The notes below the pieces were generated by a model. The model had not been told where the DNA came from and made no database searches. It was given only the letters and a program-made list of their open reading frames with translations. The translations under genes were made by a program, and so were the position numbers. This document shows, in pieces, positions 17,053-24,159 of a stretch of DNA of 64,000 bases (position 1 is the stretch's first letter; each line of letters begins with the position of its first letter). The stretch comes from CAZAYY01 sp964489525 (GTDB lineage Bacteria; Chloroflexota; Anaerolineae; Anaerolineales; JABWBV01): the NCBI GenBank assembly GCA_964489525.1, contig CAZAYY010000002.1:203384-267383 (forward strand), given 5' to 3'.

Positions 17053-17640
17053 TCGAAATTTAAATTGATTGCTTTCCCCCACAACAAAAGATTCCTCCCG
17101 ACTGTGCCGCACGGAATGACACGCAGGGGTTGTGGTCTCCGGTAGGGGCGGGTCGCCGCACAGCGGAAACAGGCATAGCGCTGCCCTGGTTCCCTCCGGC
17201 ACAGCCTGCCCGACCCACCCGCAGACCCGCCCGTCCCCCAGGTGAATTGCGCTCACAGGCAAGGACAGGTCTGCGGGTGGGCGGGAATTGTTTCGCCGCA
17301 TTGGGGGGCGGTTTGGCCAAATCCTCTCCGCCGCATGGCGACCTGTCCCTACGGCAGGATTGGGGTTCCACCACCCTCCGGTAGGGGCGGACGGCGTCCG
17401 CCCGGCCAGTGATCCCACCCGTCCCACCGGCAGTCCGTGTCGTTTCGAACCGTCACGGACGGGGAGCGCAGCGACTGAGAAACCTTTCCCCCTCTGGCTG
17501 TGCCGCACGGAATGACATAAACAGGGGCAATATACATTCCTCCTACACAATGTTAATAGAATTCTTGCATTATTTCGGTAAGATACAGGCATTGAATATG
17601 ACTTAAAACCGCCCGTGTGGGCGCGCAAAAATCAACATCA
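17053..17640. other. Repeat-rich intergenic region between prfA and dnaK
   Basis: This region of nearly 600 bp has no convincing gene. It holds a 211-bp element with terminal inverted repeats (17142-17352), GC-rich material with the motif GGACGGCGTCCG (palindromic, about 17386-17397), and copies of a second family that reads roughly GTGTCGTTTCGAACCG and CACGGAATGACA (17097-17123 and 17440-17518). Its last 100 bp are AT-richer and should hold the dnaK promoter, but no convincing -35/-10 pair was found. Open frames here in several phases are by-products of the GC-rich repeats. Confidence 0.7.
17142..17352 (+). repeat. 211-bp MITE-like element with GTAG/CTAC terminal inverted repeats, copy A
   Basis: It begins GTAGGGGCGGGTCGCCGC and ends GCGACCTGTCCCTAC; the two ends are imperfect inverted repeats of about 18 bp. 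An inverted copy of about the same length lies at 50330-50543, and the half next to the GTAGGGGCGGGTC end recurs at 44815-44937. It encodes nothing recognisable. Such elements may be spread by a transposase elsewhere in the genome. Confidence 0.7.
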
Positions 17641-17652
17641 GGAGTAGGAACT

Positions 17653-19569
17653 ATGTCTAAAATTATCGGAATTGACCTCGGGACAACCAACAGCGTGGTA
17701 GCCGTAATCGAAGGCGGCGCTCCCACGGTGATTACAACCGCCGAAGGTTCGCGCCTCTGCCCTTCCGTGGTGGCTTTTAATAAAAACAACGAGCGCATGG
17801 TTGGCCAAACCGCCAAGCGCCAGGGTGTCATCAACCCCGAAAATACCGTTTATTCCATCAAGCGCTTTATTGGCAAGCGCTACGAAGAAGTGAGCAAAGA
17901 GCGCACCATGGTGGCGTACAACGTGGTGCAGGGCCCGTCGGACGATGTGCGCGTCAAGCTGCCCCAAACCGGGCGCGAATACACCCCGCAGGAAATCTCG
18001 GCTATGGTGCTGGCCAAGCTCAAAGCAGATGCCGAAGCCTACCTGGGCGAGACGGTTACCAAAGCCGTCATCACCGTCCCGGCCTATTTCAATGACAGCC
18101 AGCGCCAGGCCACCAAAGACGCCGGCAAAATTGCCGGGCTGGAAGTCCTGCGCATCATCAACGAACCCACTGCGGCCTCCCTGGCCTATGGGCTGGACAA
18201 AAAGAGCAACGAAACCATCCTGGTCTTTGACCTGGGCGGCGGCACGTTCGATGTCAGCCTGCTCGAAGTCGGCGGCGGCGTCGTGGAAGTCAAGTCCACC
18301 AACGGCGACACACTGTTGGGCGGCGACAACTGGGACGAGCGCGTGGTAGACTGGCTTGCCAACGAATTCCAGAAAGAAAATGGCATTGACCTGCGCAAAG
18401 ACCGTCAGGCCCTGCAGCGCCTGCGCGAAGCCGCCGAAAAAGCCAAAATTGAACTCTCCACCGTCCTCGAAACCGAAATCAACCTGCCCTACATCACCGC
18501 AGACGCCACTGGCCCCAAGCACCTCCAGGTAAAACTGAGCCGGGCCAAGTTCGAACAAATTACCGAAGACCTGGTTGCCCGCCTGAAAGGCCCATTCTTG
18601 CAGGCGCTCAAAGATGCCAACATGACCGCCAAGAATATTGACGAAGTCGTTCTGGTTGGCGGCTCCACCCGCATGCCCATGGTGCAGGAACTGGTGCGCT
18701 CCCTCACCAACAAAGATCCCCACAAAGGTGTCAACCCCGATGAGGTGGTCGCCATTGGTGCTGCCATCCAGGCCGGTGTGTTGGGCGGCGAGGTCAAAGA
18801 TGTCCTCCTGTTGGACGTCACCCCGCTTTCCCTGGGTGTGGAAACCCTGGGCAGCGTGATGACGGTGATGATTGAACGCAACACCACCATTCCGGTGCGC
18901 AAAACCGAGGTGTTCTCCACCGCCGCTGACAACCAGACAGCAGTAGATATTCACATCCTGCAGGGCGAGCGCCCCATGGCCTCAGACAACATGAGCCTGG
19001 GCAACTTCCGGCTGGAAGGCATTCCGCCTGCGCCGCGCGGCATTCCGCAGGTGGAAGTGACCTTTGATATTGACGCCAACGGCATTTTGCACGTGACCGC
19101 CAAAGATAAAGCCACCAGCAAAGAGCAGAAAATCACCATTACCGCCTCCACCAACCTCAACGATGGCGAAATTGACCGGATGGTGCGCGACGCCAAGAAC
19201 AACGAAGCCACCGACCGCAAGCGCCGCGAGCTGATTGAAGCCCGCAACACCGGCGACTCGCTGGCCTACCAGACCGAAAAAGCCCTGCGCGACCTGGGCG
19301 ATAAAGTGCCCGAATCGGAGCGCAAAGACATCGAAAGCAAGGTCAAAGCCCTGCGCGACGCACTGCAAACGGAAGATGTGGACAAGATCAAGAAAGAATC
19401 TGAAGGGCTGCAGCAGGCTTTCCACGCCCTCAGCCAGCAGCTCTATGCCCAGCAGGGCGGTGCGCCGGGGGATATGCCCGGAGGCATGCCCGGCACAGGC
19501 GGCCCCACCCCCGGCGGGAAAAACCGCCCGGATGAGGGCGAAGTGATTGAAGGTGAATTTCGCGATTAA
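17653..19569 (+). CDS. dnaK: Chaperone protein DnaK (Hsp70)
   Basis: A 638-residue Hsp70 that binds unfolded proteins in an ATP-driven cycle. The ATPase domain starts with GIDLGTTNSVVAV and holds AVITVPAYFND and the phosphate loop DLGGGTFDVSLLE; the interdomain linker DVLLLDVTPLSLG is at about 380; the substrate-binding and lid domains follow, ending with a glycine/methionine-rich linker and an acidic tail (GEVIEGEFRD). The start is ATG at 17653 behind AGGAG; an in-frame ATG 36 bp upstream has no ribosome-binding site. No grpE, dnaJ or hrcA is adjacent, and no CIRCE-type operator was found upstream. A strong terminator follows. Confidence 0.97.
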   Translation: MSKIIGIDLGTTNSVVAVIEGGAPTVITTAEGSRLCPSVVAFNKNNERMVGQTAKRQGVINPENTVYSIKRFIGKRYEEVSKERTMVAYNVVQGPSDDVRVKLPQTGREYTPQEISAMVLAKLKADAEAYLGETVTKAVITVPAYFNDSQRQATKDAGKIAGLEVLRIINEPTAASLAYGLDKKSNETILVFDLGGGTFDVSLLEVGGGVVEVKSTNGDTLLGGDNWDERVVDWLANEFQKENGIDLRKDRQALQRLREAAEKAKIELSTVLETEINLPYITADATGPKHLQVKLSRAKFEQITEDLVARLKGPFLQALKDANMTAKNIDEVVLVGGSTRMPMVQELVRSLTNKDPHKGVNPDEVVAIGAAIQAGVLGGEVKDVLLLDVTPLSLGVETLGSVMTVMIERNTTIPVRKTEVFSTAADNQTAVDIHILQGERPMASDNMSLGNFRLEGIPPAPRGIPQVEVTFDIDANGILHVTAKDKATSKEQKITITASTNLNDGEIDRMVRDAKNNEATDRKRRELIEARNTGDSLAYQTEKALRDLGDKVPESERKDIESKVKALRDALQTEDVDKIKKESEGLQQAFHALSQQLYAQQGGAPGDMPGGMPGTGGPTPGGKNRPDEGEVIEGEFRD

Positions 19570-19607
19570 TCCTGAAGTGAACCTGGTTCACGCCGGCATT
19601 TCAAACC

Positions 19608-19647
19608 GCAGGCGCTGGTCTCGTCGGCCAGCGCCTGCATTTTTTTA
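19608..19647 (+). terminator. Intrinsic terminator of dnaK
   Basis: GCAGGCGCTGG pairs perfectly with CCAGCGCCTGC (11 bp, 9-nt loop) and is followed by ATTTTTTTAA. It lies in the gap between the convergent dnaK and tsaD genes. Confidence 0.92.
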
Positions 19648-19649
19648 AT

Positions 19650-20717
19650 TCACAATCCCAGTTCCGACAGCGGCCAGTTGGGTAGGGCATCAAAATCCAG
19701 GCCGGAAGCCTGTCCACGCGCAAAGCGGTGGTAGGCCGCCGCGCCAATCATGGCGGCGTTGTCGGTGCACAGCGACAGGCGCGGAATGAACACAGGCAGT
19801 GCGCTGCGCATTTGGAAGGAATTGCGCAGTGCCAGGTTGGCCGAAACACCCCCCACAACCAGCACCGAACGGGCTTGAAAGGCTTCAGCGGCTTTCAGGG
19901 TTTTAATCACCAGCACTTCAACCACGGCTTCCTGGAAGCTGGCCGCAAGGTCGGAAACCGGGAGAGGTTGTTTTTGCTCCTGCAGACTGCGAATTTCGCG
20001 CAGCACGGCAGTTTTCAATCCGCTGAACGAAAAGTTCCAGGTTTTGGGCAGCCAGGCGCGCGGCAGGTTGAACGCCAGCGGATTGCCCCCCTGGGCAGCG
20101 CGCTGCACCGCCGGGCCGCCGGGGTAGCCAATTTCCAGCAGCCGGGCCACTTTGTCGAAGGCCTCGCCGGCGGCGTCGTCCAGCGTGCCGCCGAGAGACT
20201 GGTACTCCAGGGGTTGGCGCATCAACACCAGCTCGGTATGCCCGCCAGACACCACCAGTGCCATCACCGGAAATTCAGGTTCGTGCACCGGGGTTTCACC
20301 CAGCGGGGAAAGCCAGGCCGAGTGTAAATGCCCTTCCAGGTGATTGACCGCCACCAATGGCAGCCCGCTGGCCAGCGCCAGGCCTTTGGCCATGTTGATG
20401 CCCACCACCAGCGACCCGGGCAGCCCAGGGCCGCGTGTCACGGCAATCGCGTCCAGGTCGGCCAGGCTCAGGTGGGCGTGCCGAAGAGCGCTTTCCACAA
20501 CCGGGGCAATCGAAAGAATGTGCTGCCGTGAAGCCACTTCCGGGAAAATGCCGCCGTATTGGGCGTGCAGGTCTTCCTGGGAAGCCACCACGTTGGACAG
20601 AATCACCCGCCCGTTCTCAATCACCGCCGCGGCGGTTTCATCGCACGAGGTTTCAATTGCCAGGATGCGCGCCGGGGGCAGGGCGGGTTCTTGGGGCTTT
20701 TTGGGTGTAGGGTTCAT
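19650..20717 (-). CDS. tsaD: tRNA N6-adenosine threonylcarbamoyltransferase
   Basis: A 355-residue Kae1/Qri7-family enzyme that transfers the threonylcarbamoyl group to A37 of tRNAs reading ANN codons, working with TsaB and TsaE. It begins after a short proline-rich lead with LAIETSCDETAAAV, has the metal-binding HLEGH near residue 125, and the nucleotide-binding glycine blocks VVSGGHTEL and VVGGVSANLALR. It is the last gene of a minus-strand run and follows the M24 peptidase stop by 2 nt, so translation is likely coupled. tsaB and tsaE are not in the window. Confidence 0.95.
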   Translation of the reverse strand: MNPTPKKPQEPALPPARILAIETSCDETAAAVIENGRVILSNVVASQEDLHAQYGGIFPEVASRQHILSIAPVVESALRHAHLSLADLDAIAVTRGPGLPGSLVVGINMAKGLALASGLPLVAVNHLEGHLHSAWLSPLGETPVHEPEFPVMALVVSGGHTELVLMRQPLEYQSLGGTLDDAAGEAFDKVARLLEIGYPGGPAVQRAAQGGNPLAFNLPRAWLPKTWNFSFSGLKTAVLREIRSLQEQKQPLPVSDLAASFQEAVVEVLVIKTLKAAEAFQARSVLVVGGVSANLALRNSFQMRSALPVFIPRLSLCTDNAAMIGAAAYHRFARGQASGLDFDALPNWPLSELGL

Positions 20718-20719
20718 TT

Positions 20720-21988
20720 TTATTTCCGGCTTTCTTTAACCGGCAGCACCAGGTCGTAAGGATAAGGGGCCAAAATTTCAAAGCCGCCATCCGGGTGCAC
20801 CACGTAGGTATCTTCAATCCGGCAGCCCATTCCCTGGTCGGGGTAATACAGCCCCGGTTCAATGGTAACCACCGACCCCGGGTAGAGCACGTCGCTTTCG
20901 GAGCCTTTGCCCGCCGTCCAGAACCAGGGTGCTTCGTGGATGTGCAGCCCAACCCCGTGCCCCAGCCCGTGGATGTACCCCGCTTCCAACCCGTCGGCGC
21001 TGCGGTGGGTGGGGTGGCCCAGCGCTTCGAACAGGTCGCAGGTTTTCTCTGCCCATTGGAAGGTGGGTTGGTTGGCCTGCAGGCTGTCCACCACCCCACG
21101 GTAAACCGACCAGACATCGGCATACAATTTCTGAACAGGGTCTGGCGCATAGCCGAGACACCAGGTGCGGGTCATGTCATAAAAGTAACCGCCGCCCAGT
21201 TCGCATGGGAAAAAGTCAAACACTATCGGGCTGCCCAGGGCAAGCACATCGGTCTCTGTGCCTTCGCTGTGCGGAACAGCCCCATCGCGCCCGATGGCAA
21301 AAATGGGCCCACCCGGGTTGTCCAGGCCGCGCTCGGCCAGCCACAAGCGAATTTTCGCTTTGACGTGGCCAATCGTCAGCGGCGAACCGTCCTTCTGCAC
21401 CAGCACGCCGCTTTTGGCCCGGTGGAAGCTCAGAAAATCGGCGGTCAGCCCCATGATATCCGTGGTAATTTGCCCCACCTTGCGAATACGCGCAATTTCA
21501 GCGGGGCTTTTGGTGGCCATGGCCCGCAGCAAAACCGGGTTGCCAGGTTCGCTCACCAGTTCCAGGCCTGGGTCAAGCTGTTCCAGCAGTTTGAACACGC
21601 CGTAACCCGGGTTGAGTTCAACCACGCCATACAGCGCCACCCGTCCCGCAGTGACCCCGGCATCGGCCAGCATGGCCTTATAACGCAGCGCCGCCGCACC
21701 CAGTTTGGCGTGTTGGCTGCCCAGCGCGGCTTCAGCTTCTTTTTGCAAGGCTTGCATGTCGTAAGCCGCGTAGTTCTTCAGCGGCAGGCCGCTCTTGGCG
21801 GCTTCGTCCCGCTCCATGGTGCCGTGAAAGAGCAGCGCCTGGCCATCCCGCCGCACCACCAGGTCGCCACGGGTCAGGTGGGCCAGGCCGGTGAAATAGG
21901 CCATGGCCGGGTTGTGGGAGGCAGGGCCGCTGATCAGCAGGGCATCTAACTGGTGTTCCGCCATCAGGCGGGGCAGGTCTTCTCGCAT
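20720..21988 (-). CDS. M24-family metallopeptidase (Xaa-Pro aminopeptidase/dipeptidase-like)
   Basis: A 422-residue pita-bread-fold peptidase that should remove N-terminal residues next to proline in the cytoplasm. The N-terminal creatinase-like domain spans about 1-155. All five metal ligands of the family are visible: Asp in VFDFFP (about 255), Asp in YDMTRTW (about 269), His in GLGHGVGLH (about 341), Glu in TIEPGLY (about 376) and Glu in IEDTYVV (about 391). AAAGGAG precedes the ATG. It lies between selA (23 bp upstream) and tsaD (2 bp downstream) in one probable operon. The exact substrate cannot be told from sequence. Confidence 0.88.
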   Translation of the reverse strand: MREDLPRLMAEHQLDALLISGPASHNPAMAYFTGLAHLTRGDLVVRRDGQALLFHGTMERDEAAKSGLPLKNYAAYDMQALQKEAEAALGSQHAKLGAAALRYKAMLADAGVTAGRVALYGVVELNPGYGVFKLLEQLDPGLELVSEPGNPVLLRAMATKSPAEIARIRKVGQITTDIMGLTADFLSFHRAKSGVLVQKDGSPLTIGHVKAKIRLWLAERGLDNPGGPIFAIGRDGAVPHSEGTETDVLALGSPIVFDFFPCELGGGYFYDMTRTWCLGYAPDPVQKLYADVWSVYRGVVDSLQANQPTFQWAEKTCDLFEALGHPTHRSADGLEAGYIHGLGHGVGLHIHEAPWFWTAGKGSESDVLYPGSVVTIEPGLYYPDQGMGCRIEDTYVVHPDGGFEILAPYPYDLVLPVKESRK

Positions 21989-22011
21989 GGGGTGCTCCTT
22001 TGGGGGTGAAA

Positions 22012-23388
22012 TTATCGCCGGGCAGCCACTATCCCGGCCAGCAGGGCGGGTTCTTGTTCAGGCAAAACGGTGCGCGGGTCAAGCAAAACCAGGTTGTCCT
22101 GGGTGCGGACAATCACAGGCATGGCCTGGCGGCGCAGCCGGTCAAAAAAAACCTTGGGCGAACGAACCGCCAGCCCCAGCAGCCAGGTGGGCAAAGTTTC
22201 GCCGGGCAGGCTGCCGCCCCCCACGGTAGATTCGCCGGGGAGAACCTGCACTGCCGCCTCGCCAAAAGTGGGGCGAAGGTCTGCAGCCCAGGCTTCGGCC
22301 CGCGCTTTTAGGTCTTCCGTCCGGGCGCTGATCATCCGCCAGATGGGGATTTCGCGCTCGGCTTCGTCTTTAACATAATGGAGCAGAGTGGCCGTCAGCC
22401 CTGCCAGGCAAAGCTTGTCCGGGCGGACGGCTCGCGCCAGGGGGTGCTTCTTGATTCGCGCCACCAGGCTGGCTTTTCCGGCAATCACCCCGGCCTGCGG
22501 CCCGCCCAGCAGCTTGTCGCCGGAGAAGGTCACCAGGTCCACCCCGGCCTGCAGGGTTTCAGGGACGGTGGTCTCGTGGGCAAGGCCGTAGCGGGCGGTG
22601 TCCAGGAAGGTGCCCGAACCCAGGTCGTCCACCAGCGGCACACCACGGGCCTGTGCCAGGGCAACCAGTTCGGCTGTGCTGGGCTCGCTGGTGAACCCGA
22701 CAATTTTAAAGTTCGACCAGTGGGCCATCATCATCAATGCTGCGCCGCCTTCGTCCAACGCCTGTTCGTAGTCGCCCAAATGCACCCGGTTGGTTGCCCC
22801 CACTTCCACCAGCCTTGCGCCGGACTGGCGCATGACGTCCGGAATGCGAAAGCTGCCGCCAATTTCAACCAATTGTGTGCGGGAAATCACCACCCGCCGC
22901 CGGGCAGCCAGCGCGCTCAGGGTTAGCAAAACGGCCGCAGCATTATTGTTAACCACAAACGCCGCTTCAGCCCCGGTCAGCCGCCGGATGAGCGCCTCAG
23001 CATGGGTGCTGCGCGAGCCGCGCACCCCTTTTTCCAGGTCATATTCCAGGGTGGAATAGCCCTCAGCCACAGCCCGCATTGCCTGGATGGCTGCCGGGCT
23101 GAGGGGCGAACGCCCCAGGTTGGTATGGATGATCACCCCGCTGGCGTTAATCACGGGCAGCAGGGTGGGGGCGGTCCAGGCGGCAGCCAGCTGGGCCGCC
23201 CGCGCCAGCAGTTCATCCTGGCCGGGCAGCGCAGGCAGGTTGGCAGCGTTGGTGCGCACTTCGTCCAACGCTGTGCGGATGGCCTCCAGCGCCAGAGGGC
23301 GGCCCACGGTTTCGACCAGCGTTCCCGCTTGCGGGGTTTTGAGCAGTTTATCTACTGCGGGCAGCGTCCGCAGGTCGTTTTCGGCCAT
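22012..23388 (-). CDS. selA: L-seryl-tRNA(Sec) selenium transferase
   Basis: A 458-residue PLP enzyme that converts Ser-tRNA(Sec) to selenocysteinyl-tRNA using selenophosphate. Family blocks are PVINASGVIIHTNLGRSPLS in the first quarter, THAEALIRRLTGAEAAFVVN, and the PLP-lysine segment SGDKLLGGPQAG near residue 288. AAAGGTG precedes the ATG. It implies that the organism makes selenoproteins, yet selB, selD and the selC tRNA are not in this window. It follows a small membrane protein by 14 bp and precedes an M24 peptidase, an arrangement with no obvious link to selenium. Confidence 0.95.
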   Translation of the reverse strand: MAENDLRTLPAVDKLLKTPQAGTLVETVGRPLALEAIRTALDEVRTNAANLPALPGQDELLARAAQLAAAWTAPTLLPVINASGVIIHTNLGRSPLSPAAIQAMRAVAEGYSTLEYDLEKGVRGSRSTHAEALIRRLTGAEAAFVVNNNAAAVLLTLSALAARRRVVISRTQLVEIGGSFRIPDVMRQSGARLVEVGATNRVHLGDYEQALDEGGAALMMMAHWSNFKIVGFTSEPSTAELVALAQARGVPLVDDLGSGTFLDTARYGLAHETTVPETLQAGVDLVTFSGDKLLGGPQAGVIAGKASLVARIKKHPLARAVRPDKLCLAGLTATLLHYVKDEAEREIPIWRMISARTEDLKARAEAWAADLRPTFGEAAVQVLPGESTVGGGSLPGETLPTWLLGLAVRSPKVFFDRLRRQAMPVIVRTQDNLVLLDPRTVLPEQEPALLAGIVAARR

Positions 23389-23402
23389 CCATCACCTTTG
23401 TG

Positions 23403-23801
23403 TCAGGGAGTTTTGTTCCATGTGCTCGTCTCGGCCAGGCGCAGCATCCATTCAATCATGACAAAGCCCACGGCAACCAGCAGCCCCAGGGCGGTCGTCA
23501 AAATTTGCCCCAACTGCAGCCAGGCCAAAACACAGCCAAAAAAGCCCACCCAAACCGCCTGGCGGCTGACCACGACTGGCCCAGCAGGGGCTTTGCCTGG
23601 AAAACGCCAGTTAAGCATGGCCATGATGGGTAGGGAAGTCCCAACCAGGGCAAGGAACAAGAAAAAGAAAAACAGCCAGCGCGGGCCTACTGTGGGCAGG
23701 GTGAACATCACCACGTAAAACAGGCCGCCCCAGCCAGACAGGGCCAGCAGCAGCGCCAGGGGTAAATAAGCAAACAGGGAGGGTAAGCGGTTGTTTTCCA
23801 T
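23403..23801 (-). CDS. Small four-helix membrane protein of unknown function
   Basis: A 132-residue hydrophobic protein with about four membrane segments (LFAYLPLALLLALSGW; GLFYVVMFTL; WLFFFFLFLALVGTSLPIM; a C-terminal pair around VWVGFFGCVLAWLQL and LGLLVAVGFVMIEWML). No family is recognised. The ATG follows CAGGT. It is the first gene of the run that continues with selA, the M24 peptidase and tsaD, with a 14-bp gap to selA. Conservation of this order in related genomes would be the best clue to its role. Confidence 0.7.
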   Translation of the reverse strand: MENNRLPSLFAYLPLALLLALSGWGGLFYVVMFTLPTVGPRWLFFFFLFLALVGTSLPIMAMLNWRFPGKAPAGPVVVSRQAVWVGFFGCVLAWLQLGQILTTALGLLVAVGFVMIEWMLRLAETSTWNKTP

Positions 23802-24159
23802 GTACCTGAAAAGAGCAAGATTTGGGCCCGTTAACCCATACCCTGATTGTAATAGCGAAACCCCTGCAAGGGAAGGTTTTGCGATGCGCCGAGAGTACTC
23901 AAATGTTGTTGTTTCGGTCCACTCACTCCATCCCCCTGCCCCTTCCCGCCGGGAAGGGGGAATTCTTAGGTAGTGGTCATCTAGCGGGTATAGCCCGCCA
24001 GGTGACCACTACCTTGTCTTCTCCCCGCCCCAAAGCCTGGGGCGGGGTTGGGGGTGGGGTTGGAAGGTTAAAACCGCAGATTCTGACAACATTTGCGCAC
24101 ACCTGATGCACAGGAGTTTCTGACTTCAAGAAACTCCTATGCATCAGATGCCCCACTCC
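23802..24159. repeat. Cluster of nested palindromic repeats
   Basis: No gene is seen. From left to right: a palindrome with CCTTCCCGCCGGGAAGGGGG at about 23940; a 43-bp element from GTAG at 23970 to CTAC at 24012, whose arms GTAGTGGTCA and TGACCACTAC enclose GCGGG-TATAG-CCCGC; a GC palindrome CCCCGCCCC-AAAGCCT-GGGGCGGGG (24023-24047); and a long imperfect inverted repeat, 24103-24121 against 24129-24147, whose arms differ at one position. The outer elements recur together at 53446-53525 without the 43-bp insert. Confidence 0.75.

Noticed and set aside
17035..17628. N-terminal extension of prfA by 198 codons
   Set aside because: RF1 starts at MLEKL; the extension translates intergenic repeats and crosses a TATAAT element.
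17638..18954. 438-codon open frame antisense to dnaK
   Set aside because: A well-known artefact: genes for Hsp70 in GC-rich genomes often have long antisense open frames; no motif supports it.
20795..21949. 384-codon open frame antisense to the M24 peptidase gene
   Set aside because: The minus-strand frame has all five metal ligands; the plus-strand frame has none of the features of a gene.
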